Shown: piece after piece, positions 23,561-35,800 of the stretch
Position numbering within the stretch: the stretch's first letter is position 1
Layout of the letters: each line of letters begins with the position of its first letter
Assembly (NCBI GenBank): GCA_012845835.1
Contig: JABAKD010000009.1
Coordinates: 7,281,413-7,345,412 of the forward strand
Direction of reading: 5' to 3'
Length of the DNA: 64,000 nucleotides
DNA from: Undaria pinnatifida
Lineage: Eukaryota; Sar; Phaeophyceae; Laminariales; Alariaceae
Position numbers and translations under genes: made by a program
Notes under the pieces: model-generated
The model's database searches: none
The model's input: the letters and a program-made list of their open reading frames with translations, nothing else
Told to the model about the DNA's origin: nothing

Positions 23561-26500
23561 CTAAACAACGTCGGAGGAGCTGTTTTTATGCGTTTTTTTT
23601 AGTGTGAGGTATACCGTAGGGTAGGGATATTGTTGATAGGAAAGGTTTTTAAGAGTTTTATGCAAGGAGTATACTCCAGGTTGTCCGGGTTCCACATCTG
23701 AATGGTGTTGGTGATACTCGGGTATCTACGCCGGGTACCCGCAGCGTATATACTTCGAAGCTCCAGGGTACACGAGTACCACATCTGACTGGTATTGGTG
23801 ATACTCGGGTATCTACGACGGGTACCCGCAGAGCATACACTTCAAAGTACCCTACTAAGCACGCCGTTGGAGATTTTGTGGAGGGCTGCCGCGGACCCAG
23901 AGTGCTGGTTGCTTTTTACACGGTAGCCCTGGGGCGGGTTGGCGCGCGCTGGGTTCGGAAATTATGCTCGCTCTTCTTCTGGTGACCGTTTGCACGCATG
24001 GAACAGATCGCGTCCTAGATCACATAGATCCTATACCTGTTGTGATAGCATGCTGTGCAGGATCTGTGCGGTACAGATCAGGTCCAACCGAAGGAAATAT
24101 GTACCAAGATCACCGAGAGCAGCTCCGATCCGGCATCGTGATTTATGACCCGTGAGTCATCCCGCGATACGGGTTGTTGCAATTGTGGGCAAAACGTTTC
24201 TGACCGGTTGAGCCCCTCGAGCGTGGTGGAGCTGTCGGTTGGTACGATAATTTCACGAGTATATATAGCTGTTCTAGTGCTACGAGCGCATGGAGATGGT
24301 GATCGGGTTGCCGCGAACGAAAACGTCTTCGAAAGTCTTGATTCGGGTTGTGTTGATGTTGAGCTCCTCATATTAAGAGCTCAGAAAAGTTCTGTTGAAT
24401 CGCTCGCGTGGGATCTGATCTGTCTTCCCTGATAGACATAGATCATGTAGATCATTCAGAGGGATCTGATCTAGGCCGTGCAGATTGTAGATACTAATGA
24501 TCTACATCTGCCCTGGAAGGCGGATCATTCATTGGGATCTGATCTGTCCTATGTGTGTGTGTTTTTTTCTTGTCAAGAGATTGTTGGTGAACAGGCGCAG
24601 ACCGAAAGTCTTTGATGCTTACGGTATGTAAGCCCTGGGGGGTTTATATTAGCATGCGCTGCCGATGCGGGGCTTAAAGCGGGCAGTAGGGGGTTCGACC
24701 AACCGTGTATAGTTTTTTTTGCTTTCCCCCTCCCCTTAGAACTGCGATACGCCGTGCACCATTTTTTTTTGGCCCTGCAAGGTTCTTGGCTTGAAGAGCT
24801 CTAGACCTCACCCAAAACCTGATTTTGAGCGAAACTGAAAGAGCAATCCGATTGACAAAACTCGCGACCCAGGTATACAAAACAATTGTTTTTGAGAAAC
24901 AAGAATGACATGCCGGCGATCCAGGGTTAAAGGGCCTCGTCGTGTGTCGTATCTATCGTCGCACGCGTCCTTGCACGTGGAATTGTTGCGTGATTACATT
25001 GTGCAGACATAAATGGATTGTATATAAGAAGAGACGCTACTGCAATAATTTCAGCATTTTTCTTTTAGCCCGTTGAAGTGTGTCCGTGTCTTCATTGCGG
25101 TACTACTCGTAGGGTACCCGTGCAAAGCTTGGCGAGCGCTCTAGCAGATAAAAACGGTGGTAGTGCTAGCTTCGCGGTGCAGGGTCAGCGGCTTTTTTGG
25201 TCCAATCCAGCGTTGCGATGTGCCTCTTTTGGTGCGCCGGGGACCATCGCGACCTGTGAAAATGCATCGCCTTTCTTCAGGACAAACTACTACGTGGAAC
25301 GGACCTTGTAGGAATTAGTGATGGAAACTGTTGCAGTGCGAGTCGGCGGCGGCGGCGGCTGCCACCGAAGCGGGTGATGGTCGCCCGTTCGTGTGGTGGG
25401 TGGAGGCGGGAGTTCCTAGACGGGAGGAGGCTCCGCGTGGAACTCCTAAGGCTGGTTTGGTTATAACGTTATAGCCTCTTTTTGAGTGGCCCACACGTTT
25501 GTGGAGAGAAATTACTGTTTGTATTCTTGTGCGCCCAAACCAATCATTTAAAGTAAGTATTGGACTAGATGAGGCCTCCTGCCCCAGCAAGGAGGCCTCG
25601 CCCGGGATACACTCGCGCTGGGTGCGCTCTCAGCGCCGCGCCTATCCAAAAACAAGACAAAAACAAAAACGGACAAAGTAGTAAACGAGCGATCAGTGTG
25701 GGATGGTTTTTGTAGTACCTGGTATGAAGAAAGGGCTAGAGCTGCTCCCGAAGAAGGCCACGAAGGGAGAGCGTCAGCCGAACACTCGGCGATAATCTCG
25801 ACACGTTAAGGTTCATCTTCAGACGTAACTTGAGCAAATGCTTGACAAACAACACCTGCGCACGACAAGCTTCCTTGAGCTCGACCCCCCCCGCCCGAGA
25901 TTTATTATACGTATACTTCGTATTACGTTTGGTTTGTTTGTTCTTGTTTCGTGAGACGTTTTTCCACGTCAGGGTATTGTTGAAGCCTGACTCGTGCTAC
26001 GATAGAGGTAACACTTTTCGTCTGAAATGGACCAGTTTTCTCAATGACGGGCTCCTTAGCCCAAAATCGTCGGAAACAGTTTTTTTTTTCTAGCATGATT
26101 CCCGCTGTATACCTAGGCCATAGGAAGTTCATCCGGTAGCGGTTTTAGTTTTCCCCAAATCAGTTTTTAGGGGCTCCGAAAGTGAGGGGACCTCAGAAAA
26201 AAATGGTGCACCGTTATCGTAGCACGCGTCGCCTGACCTATGAGCGTGGTGTAGATTGTGTCCATAAGCGAGTACAACAACAACAACAACAACGTTGCGC
26301 CAACTCTGCTAACCGCCGCGCTCATGGTTGATTGCCGCAGAAGCACACGCCCTGTCAAACTAAAGATACATCATATCCACCTCCACCGAAGTTCTTTATA
26401 TTTGAACTAAATCGACCGACAGCAGGTAGCGCCTAGCGTTTGCATGCACACTTCAACCCGAAATCGACGATGGATGGAGACCAAATCGACGGTGTAGGGG

Positions 26501-27509
26501 GGTCCCTCTTGGGACATTTGTTTGCGTCACTCGCGCGAGGAGCAACCCCTGACTATTTGCGGTGAGAAAGAAGAGTCCCTGGTGTGTTTTTCAAGTCTTG
26601 GCAATATCAATCCGCAGTGGGATAATTGGCAAGCTACGCTGCGCTGCGCAGGAAAAAAAATCGTCTATTAATAGAGTATTTTCGTCCGCGAAGTATCGAG
26701 TCACTTTCGGCGATTGAAAATTGGGGTACCCCCCCTACCGTAGCCTGGTCACTCTCGGGACCCTTTCTTGCTCTGGCTGGGAGCCACGCGCGCGAGCGAG
26801 CTCCCCTGTACCTTGCGGTCTTCAGCTTTCGAGCTGCTAAGTTTTTTGCGATACCAATCAGCAATGGAATATGACCGGCTACGATGCGCCCGAAAAAAAA
26901 TAATCGCCTATTTTTTTGTTTTTTTCGGTCAGAGGAACAGAGTCACCGATGCGCGAGTGGCTTAAACTCCCCCGGTAGCAAGAAGAAGGGGGTGTATCCC
27001 CCCTTACTTACCCTATAGCCTAGGTCTGAAGTTGTTGTACCCTTCTTGCGATAAAAACGAAGGCGCGCTCGGTAGTGGGGAGAGGGGAGAAGAAGCTGCT
27101 TGTTGTGACCCAGGATCTGATTTACTAATCAAGACGGGGAAGGAGAAAGAAGGGCGAAGAAAATAACCGGGAGGATCTGATATAACCCTCTTGCGAGATA
27201 TATCCTTTCAACCCTCCAGAGGACTCGCACCGCACCGCACCGCACCGCACCGCACCGCACCGCACCGCACAAGCTTGTAATGTCTGTGACGGCGGCTGCC
27301 GTTGTGTGCGTTCGGCGTGCCATGAATAAGCGGCATTTTTTTCCCCCGCCTTGTTCTTTATTCGAGAAAGTGTGTCGCAGAACAATTGTTACGCGTTGGC
27401 CTCATTTCGGAGATCCACCCTTAACTTATTTACAACACTGCACCCGCCTTTTGGAGGCACGCTATGATACTACCTGGAATTGTTTTAAGGGGAACCATAG
27501 TATTGTTCG
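23561..27509. other. Intergenic region after CFAP300
   Basis: The first few hundred bases probably hold the CFAP300 3' untranslated region. A 105-bp direct repeat (TGGTGTTGGTGATACTCGGG and TGGTATTGGTGATACTCGGG) lies at 23700-23840. Duplicated GGGATCTGATCTGTC segments occur near 24411 and 24534, a SINE 3' fragment at 27045-27130 and (CGCAC)n at 27226-27270. I found no exon here. Confidence 0.5.
27226..27270 (+). repeat. (CGCAC)n microsatellite
   Basis: Nine copies of the pentamer CGCAC in a row. Confidence 0.9.
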
Positions 27510-28575
27510 CCGCTACGATACATGCCGTCCTGGTAGGCTTCAATGAGGACTCAGACTTTTTCAGGGACCTGGTTCATCTCGAGGAGGACCTCGGGGGAAA
27601 CGGGGTGGAGGCTGAGCCACTAGCATGTGTGCGGAGGTCGGTCTGGGGCATGCTACCGCCGACGACGCAGACTTTTTTGTGCCTGAATCGGAGGGAGGCT
27701 TTGCGAAGGTGAAGGCCGTCATTGTGACCGTTCTCGAAACAGCAGGACTCACCGCGTCCGAAAAGAAGACGGAGACAGTGCTGGTGCGCACACTCAGCCA
27801 GGTGCTCCCGACCTCACCACCCGTCGTCGAAGCAACGTGCCAAACGTATATGCATACAATGCAGTTTCTGTACCTGGGCGGTCTTGTCTACGCAAACGTC
27901 GACATCATGCCATGGAGATCTAACGGCGGGTCCGACTCACGTGGGCATGCTACGATCGTTTCAACGCGAGCTGTACGATATGGAGGATTCCCCGTTCACG
28001 TCAAAGGCGCGCCTGCTATAAAGATCGAGGTGATGGAGACCCTGCTGTAGGTGTGTGTGTGACTTGGACTCTCGGCCCGGAGCACTTCGCTAAGCTCCGA
28101 ACGGCACACCACAGCCTCCTCTTAAGGATCATTGACTTTCAGCTTTGACAGCGCACCGACCACCGCATGTCGTACGCCAAGGCTCTCAAGAAGGCACAGT
28201 GTGAGAGCGTTGAGACGTCTATCCGCAAATGACGCCTCCTCTTTGCGGGCGCCGTACAACGGACGACCAATGAGCGACTGACCCATCACGTGATGGTCGG
28301 GACGATGGCTAGTGGGTTGAACCCGGGATGAGGTCGACCAGAAAAGAACGGGCCCCAGTGTCTAGCAGACGACGTCAGGGTATTCGAAGCCACCGACGGG
28401 TCCACGGATAGCTCCCCTTTGCTGTTCGGAGTAGAGACTGCGCTACGGTCGAGGCGGCTAAGAAGAGTGGGGATTGGCACCGGATGATCGTCGACGCGGC
28501 AGACCGCTTCATCGCGAGGTGACACAGGGGCGAGGCGGAGAAGAACTGGCTACGCCTCACAGCAGAGGGAGCCAA
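27510..28575 (+). pseudogene. Decayed LINE-type (non-LTR) reverse transcriptase fragment
   Basis: The 3' half of a reverse transcriptase is readable over several frames. GFNEDSDFFRDLVHLEEDLG comes first, then after a frame change GHATADDADFFVPESEGGF, then TAGLTASEKKTETVLVRT and QFLYLGGLVYANVDIMP. Beyond a stop at 28050 come LGPEHFAKL-type and RMSYAKALKKAQCE-type segments with further stops. The catalytic YADD is now TADD, the frame is broken and there are several stops, so it is inactive. No 5' part or poly-A tail was found. Confidence 0.82.
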
Positions 28576-29690
28576 GAGCAGCAACCAAGGGAAACCGGGG
28601 GGTCGGGGGGGGGGAGGGCAGCCGTACTGATACAGCTGTCGTAGATCAATTCAGAAACGAAATGGTAGATCGTGTGGCAAGGCACTAGTTCGACAAATGA
28701 GTGGAGCGTGCGCTACTACTAATACTATGTTATAGTATAGCCTGAATTTCCTATGGTAGTACCTGCTTTGTTTGTTTTCGTTGAGTTTGATGGGGGGGGC
28801 GCGAAAGCGACAGTAGTGACACTTGCTGTCGTTCTTGCTTTCTTTTTTTTCTTTCTTTTTCTCTTTGATTGCTCCCTTATTTTCCCCTCCGCCGGCCTTA
28901 GCCGGTATCTTCTTTCTCTTCTTCGTGTTGTTTTGTCCGAGCAACAGCAGCTATCTTCTTCGTGTTGTTCTAGTCCGTGCAACAGCAGGTATCTTCTTCG
29001 TGATTTTTTGTCCGTGCATCAGGTATCTGTTCCTCTTCAGCACGTATGTCGTTTTTCTTGCAGCCTTTCCTTTCCTTTCCGATCTTCTTGAATCACTTTC
29101 TTTAGAACACCTGTCGTTTATTTTGCGTTGTTTTGTTTTTTCTTCTTGTTTTTCCCTTTTTTTCTTTTTTTGCTCTTTTTTTTATGGTCTGGCTTGTTCT
29201 TTTTGTGTTGTCGTACCCGGTACGCTGGAATTTCACTAGCTTTTCCTTGATGTATTGCGACTGTTTGGTTTTGCTCTGTTCCACAGTCTGTGGCCACATA
29301 ATTTGTATTCCTCTAGGATGAAGAATCATCACGGACACTGGGTGTACTAATGCCGTTGGGTAGACAGAACGGGTCAATGTGAAGACAACACACACATAGT
29401 AAATAGGACCCACGATTTAAACAAGAACCTACAGATTCCCTTGTTTTTACCGAACGTATTTGGTCCTCAATGCTATTAATAGGTTCCGCCGTGACTAGTG
29501 TGAAGAGTGTGAAGAGTGTGTGCGGGACTCATTTTTTGTAGGGGTAAACGTTTTCAAGGGCAAAGAGAGCGAGCTACAAATAGAGGCAAGGATGACGTTG
29601 TCGCCTTGGAACACACACACAAGGCGCCGCCTTTGATATCGGCCTGCCATTTTCAGGGCCGCCCTGAACCGGTCTTGACCTGACCCGCGG

Positions 29691-29805
29691 TCGGGTCGGG
29701 TCGGGTCGGGTCGGGTCGGGTCGGGTCGGGTCGGGTCGGGTCGGGTCGGGTCGGGTCGGGTCGGGTCGGGTCGGGTCGGGTCGGGTCGGGTCGGGTCGGG
29801 TCGGG
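29691..29805 (+). repeat. (TCGGG)n array, 23 copies
   Basis: A perfect pentamer array. Shorter GACCC runs follow in the opposite sense (29885-29903), so the region can fold back on itself. Diverged flanks with GGATCGGGTC continue to about 30130. Confidence 0.92.
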
Positions 29806-31421
29806 CCAGAAGATCTCACGGATCGGATCGGATCGGGTCAGGTCAGGAGGCTTTTTGGTCTCATGGATCGGGTCGTGGGGGGGGTGACCCGACCCGACCC
29901 GATCCGTGAGAGTTGACGCCACCCGTGAAAACCCTACTTATTCTGCACGGGTCATTACCTGACCCGCGAGCCAGTTCAGGAGCTTTCTAAACTCTCGCGC
30001 GTACAGTCGAGTCGGGTCAGGATGTCCCACGAGTCGGGTCGCGTCGGGTCCGGTCGGATCTGGTCAGGATGCTTGTTAATCCCACGGGTCGGATAAGGAC
30101 GATGACCCGACCCGACCCGCGAGAATCGACGTCACCCGTGCCACGCCCTGGTCGCTTTGCAGTGCGTGACATATGGAAGACGAGGATGACCGCAAACTGC
30201 CGACAAATCGTTACAAGCGATTAAAAGGAACCCCGAACGAACACGACATCGCTAAAAAAAAAGACAACAGAAAAAACGACAGTGAGAAACTCATGTTAAA
30301 AATACTCCAGTCGTTTTTTTATCATCGCAACAGACTGTAGTGGCAAGATCCGGATGTTAAAAATGGCAATAAAATATGACAAGTGACGGCCGCCTCGGCC
30401 ATGGCTGAAACTTGCCAGACGAAATTAAACAAACACATAAAATAACTGCTGGCGCAAATATCTTCCGTATTACGTACCTTGCAAATATGAGTATCGACCC
30501 TCAATTTGTCGAACTCACTGCTGACGCTGTTACAATAACTTGTAAATTACCCTGACAACATCCCTGTGCCACAGGCAAGCCTCAGCACACCTTGATGTGC
30601 TCCAAATACCACGAAAAATGTCACGCATTAAAAACTAAGGCCTCAAGTTTTTTGCCGATACGCCAGTACCGTGCAGCGGGGGGCTCCCAATGGTACTACC
30701 GGTATGTGCCGGGCCAACATGCTGGCACTATCCAGGGCACCGACACTATCGGGATGGGGTTAGCGTTGAGAGGTTTTGCTTCCTGAACCTCGAAGCGTGG
30801 AGGGCTTATCCATTGCACAGTCGGCCGTGGGGTGGTGGGTCAGCAGCCAGGTAGACAAATGCATAATGAATATGTTGTATTATCATGGCTCCATGCCGAG
30901 GCGCAACGTGGAGAGCAACGAAGAGTGCGCTCGTCAGGAAGAACGGCGGCCAATTAAACCCAGAATATTTTCCACCATCCCGATATCCCGTTGCCATGTA
31001 ACTGGAAACCCCTATTAATACTGTACTTAACCGTCATCATGTCCGTAACATATCCGAGCATACAATCAACAGGTTTTAAAGAGATCTCAAGTCGTGCCAA
31101 GCGAGGTCACCGGCACTATAGAGAGCAGTGGCACTATTCGACGGGCCCTCCTCGGAACTCCCCAGCGTATAGAATACACCCCGCCAGGACACACACCCCT
31201 TGCAAAATACAACCAGAACCTGGGTACTACAAGCACTTCTTCAGACAAAAAAACACGTAAATAACACTACGCGAGAACGGCACCACGTCGAAGTCAAAAT
31301 CGTATGGGATTCCCCCTCGACTCGAGCGCACGCGGGGTGGACTGAAACCGCAACTAACGAGTAGTACTAGTCGAGCAAAAATTTAGAGCAAAACTACCTC
31401 TAGGAGGTATTCTAGCATACG

Positions 31422-31622
31422 TTAGGGATCCGCCAATAAGGCGGTGGTGTGCCAGAGCAACATGACCGCCTTGTCGAGGGCTGCCGCCTCAGTCACTCCA
31501 GGGTGTGAGTGCGATTCCCCAGTCGCGCCAAGCGATTTCGACCGCCTTATATCGGGATACCGCATTATATAGGAATTACCGCCTTATACAGGGGTGAAGC
31601 CTTATTGGGGGACCCCTACTGT
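31422..31622 (+). mobile_element. MITE copy 1 (AAGGCGG family)
   Basis: It begins TTAGGGATCCGCCAATAAGGCGG and ends GCCTTATTGGGGGACCCCTA, near-complementary termini. Internal landmarks are GAGCAACATGACCGCCTTGTC and CCAGTCGCGCCAAGCGATTT. Confidence 0.72.
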
Positions 31623-32727
31623 AACCAAATAACCCTAATCACACTAAAGGCATGCCCCCCTCACAAAACGACCGAAAAACACTCGGCTGAAACTGTACCA
31701 TATCAGGTACCTCAGACAGATCGCCTCAATGGCTCTGAAAACATCGGCCAGAAGCACACGTCGGGGTATACCTATTGTACGCATGCCTCATTTATCGCGC
31801 TGAATGATTCTGCTTTATCGAACCAGCCGCCACTCTCAGCGTGCTACGATAGGGCGAGGCGCTTGACCTCTTTGGAGCCCCAATTGTTCCCGGATACTAA
31901 TTCCAAGTTATTTGTCCCAAAAAACGGCTTTCCAGTTGTAAAGGCGTTAAATTCTGTGAGTCCCCTTACTTGAGGAGCTCTAGATTCTAGACCCCCCCCC
32001 CAAAGAAAAAAAAAGTATATATATATATTTAGAGAAAACATGAAAGTGCACAGCGGGATGAACAATCACAACATGGCCTACGTAAACAAACACACGACAT
32101 GTATTTTCCCGGCGATTATTTTGAGTGCTTCCTCCTCGGTTGGCGTATCCCCTCGAGCCTCTTTGGTTTTGTTTTTTGCCTTATAAGGCAAAAAAGAAAA
32201 CGATACGCCTCTACCTATATCGAAGCACGCGTCCTGCCGCCGTCGTCATCGTCGTCGTCGATTCGAATCTACACCAGGGGAGCTACGGGGAGACGCAGCG
32301 ATTTTTCGCCTTAAAGTGCACCCGCCATGTTGCGACATGACATGCTGTAGTGTCACGCAGTAGCATCGTCGGGGCAGATGTTCAGTTTTTTTTTACAGCT
32401 AATTTTACAACGTGACGTCACACACCCGCAAAGTAAGAAATTCGACCACTCAACCGCTAGACGAACATGACCCGTACTCGGAGCCCTGGGCCCGAGGAGA
32501 CGTTCGGGTTCTTTTTTTTTCACGAAACTCTCATCAATGTCTGTCACTCTATTCCCTCTCACCCCTATCTCCACCCCCGCAGCTACACCCTCTCTCTCTT
32601 GTCGTCTCGTCCGTACAAAACTGCCGTTTTGTTTTAGGATCAGTAGACTAAAGTTTTCGCATTTAAAGTTAATTCTGAACCGCACATTTGTCTGCAGGCA
32701 TATGAAATAATAATGAACAAGTACAAA

Positions 32728-32863
32728 TCAGTACAGCAATTCCCAGGATGTCACGGCCCAATCCCCGCCGCAGGTCGTTGAGGCGTCCCCGGGGCACTCC
32801 ATCGTGCAGCCGTCGCTCTCTCCGTGTTGGTCCACCCTCCAATCCACCACGGAGCACCGGCAT
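32728..32863 (-). CDS. Beta-helix/WSC gene exon 13 and stop
   Basis: Codes CRCSVVDWRVDQHGESDG, CTMECPGDASTTCGGDW and WELLY, then TGA at 32730-32728. Acceptor GCATAG behind a T run. The last WSC cysteines and the CGG motif are intact. Confidence 0.93.
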
Positions 32864-35800
32864 CTATGCAAAAAAGCGTAGTTAGCAAAAGCAGAAGCAT
32901 GGACGGTACACAACATGACAAGATTCCTGGTCACCACACCGATATTCGATTTGACGCGATGACAATTGGGCGAAAAACGCGGAGAGCGATGGCACGGGTA
33001 CCGAGGCATGAACCTTCACTTCAGAGCACGATTTCGGACGACTAACAGCGTGGCTCAAAAGGCGTTTCTTGACGCAATCGGTGTTTTCGGTGCGTTGGTC
33101 GAGCATACAGATACAGTAGGGATTCCCGAGTAAGGCGTTGAAGTGCCGTAGCAACATGACCACCTCATTGGGGGAAGCCGCCCTATTCAGTCCGGGTTAT
33201 GAGTGCTATTCCCCAGTCGCGCCAAGCGATTTCGACCGCCCTCTATCGGGATAACGCCATACTCAGATCGCCTTATCAGGGGGGGGGGCTACCGCGGGTG
33301 ATTATTGTGTGATAGCGCGCAGGAAATTGGATTTAGCGGCTGTGTTCAGACGGGAATGGAAGAAGCGTGAGCGGTGGTGACACACACACGAACACACCCT
33401 ACCGCGGTGTGCCAGACATAACGCTGTGCATGCTTTCGACCCTTTATATAGCTAAACTGCTACTGCTGTGTCCTCTTCATGGCGCGCTTTGGTCTGCGGC
33501 TGACCGCACGTTGTTGGACGAGAGCGAGAGAAAGAGAGGCAGCCGGGTAGTTTCGTTGTACCCTCTACTCGATCAAGTTTCCATGCGAGCGAATCGTTCA
33601 GGTTAGACGGCCTGACGATCTACACCGATCGTTCAGGAGTATCTCCATAACTACCGGAAATCGGCATACAAAATAATTTCCTCCTACGCCCCCCCCCCCC
33701 CCCCCCCCCCGCTCCGCCGCGCGCCCTTCCCCCCATTAGCCGGAGGGACTTAATCGACGAAATCAAAAGGTATGCACGATGCGATTACGTGTACCTCGAT
33801 CTCGTTTGCTGCTGATTTGTTATTGACTGCTATCAATGGGAACTGATTGCACTACTTACGATTTGCCGCCGAATGTCCCGGCGAACATGTTGTTGTCTTC
33901 CTTGCAGCGCGCGATGCAGGCCTGCATGCAGTGAGAGGGCAAACATTCACGACGGCAACACGGAGGGGAGGCGCACACAAAGGGTCACATGGTACACGTC
34001 TTCCGCCAGCACGAGGGAGGCGAGGCAGCAGTCGCTTGAACGCGTCCATACTCCATCAGACATGAAACGATAATATCGGCAGGAGATATCTGTAGAGTCA
34101 CGCCACACAGCAGTAGGGGTTTGCACTTCTTGGGCCAAATTTTTCTGGCCGGGGCCGGGGTCGAACTCCTCAAGCAAGGAACTACCGGTTGTCAGCCTGC
34201 TACTTTTACGAGTTCATTTGTTTCGCACGCTAGGGCATACGAGTGTTGGTGGGACTGCGTGAATATCGCCTTCGGAGGCATGTTTCGGGTGGGATGCTGA
34301 TGGTGAGCTCCTCATGTTAGGAGCTCAGAAAATTCATAGAATCTGCTGCACCCCCCACCCCCTACCGCGTGAGGACTTGCTAAAGGAACAACGTGAGAAA
34401 GCGAGTGTGGGAACACGGGCACGAGAGGGGGCTACAATATTCTTCCGTATCGGTGATATTTGTAAATCGCGGGATCGAGCGCGGGCCTGAGTGCCCGTAC
34501 ACGCTTAACTTCCAGGCACGGTTGTGACCGAGGGTGGACGAAGCCAGAACTGGAAGCATCTATTGCTGTTTGTGATTGCTCCCTCCCCCCTCCCCGAAGT
34601 CCGTCTTACGAGCGGTTCTTGGAAGGGTGCAGTTCACCCTTCATGCGGCTCACCGAACACCTCACGACGACGGCGCTTCGCGCTTGGTGCAAGCAATGTC
34701 TGCCTGGTTGGTGAAAACCCGGCGTGCTCCTTCCCCCCCCCCCTCCGGAAAAGAGCTAACTAGAGCGATCCCATGTAGATAAAGCAGACGGCGCCTATCC
34801 CAGTGTGCAACTGCCGTCCTCGCTCCCCCTCCCCCCCCCCCCCCCCCCCTTTCGGAAAATAGCACACTGGAGCGAGCAAGCGCGAGAATGGGGTACGAAA
34901 GCGCACGCGAGGCCTTACGCCGCCCCTTTTTTTTGCTCACCTCGTTGGTCAGGTTGTCCTCGTCCAGGTATTCGTACCCCATCGTGCGCGCGCCAGACAC
35001 GTCTTTATAACACCCGTAGTACACCGCACCGGCCGAGGCAGTTGGCGCAGGAGTCAGCGCGGGAGTTGGGCTCGGGCTATCCCCGCATTCTCCTTGCGGA
35101 CTGTAGTCGTCGCCATAATCTCCCCCGGAGTAGTAGTACTGAACGAGTTTTTTTTCAGCCGGATGAATGTGGGGGGGGGAAGATGGGAGTCACTGTTGGT
35201 TGTGAAGTATGTGATGCCGTCCTTTGGTGCGGTGATGTGCGGGTGGCGGTTAGGGGAGGGGGCACGGGCCACTAACGTTCTGAACCGAACCGTGATGTCG
35301 TACTTGGGTGCGTTGGTGTGCGGGCGGGGGGGGGGGGTGCTATGATACGCACACGTTTTTTAGCTAAAGGGGGGGCCTATGGAGCATCGCGGGGTGTTCA
35401 ACCACCGTTATTGTAACAATGCTGTCGCTTCTTGGAGGGTGGCAAAAAAAAAAAATACCATCTCGCGCAAAAAAAAAAAAGAAATAAGAGGATCAAGATT
35501 TTGTATCGTCTCCCCGAGCACATGAACAATAATCCGTCAGAACCAGCCCCACAATGAAGTAATTAATTTTTGTTGCCGTTATGGCCCTCCGGCAATATAG
35601 CGTAGATGTCGTTTTGATATAAATCGAATATCCTTCCACAGAGCAGGCAGTAGCATCTCTTCTACGACCCTCTCTGCCGACCGTTTCCTCATTTCCTTTC
35701 CCCACATTCTTTTCACAATATCTTTCTACCGACAGAGTCTATCCTAGCCCTCATCCACATTCCTTATTACCCCCGATCTATCTAGCCTTTTCGCACTGAA

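Larger units (their letters stand above)
28576..32727. other. Intergenic region between the LINE fragment and the beta-helix gene
   Basis: T-rich sequence (28750-29320), the (TCGGG)n array and its flanks (29691-30160), a copy of the 65-bp dispersed repeat near 30478-30530, a MITE (31422-31622) and an inverted copy of the AACTGGAAACCCG repeat (31880-31965). The last few hundred bases before 32728 should contain the 3' untranslated region of the beta-helix gene on the minus strand. No exon was recognised. Confidence 0.5.

Noticed and set aside
29574-29922. Minus-strand frames of PTRPDP repeats.
   Set aside because: They are translations of the (TCGGG)n array, not a protein.
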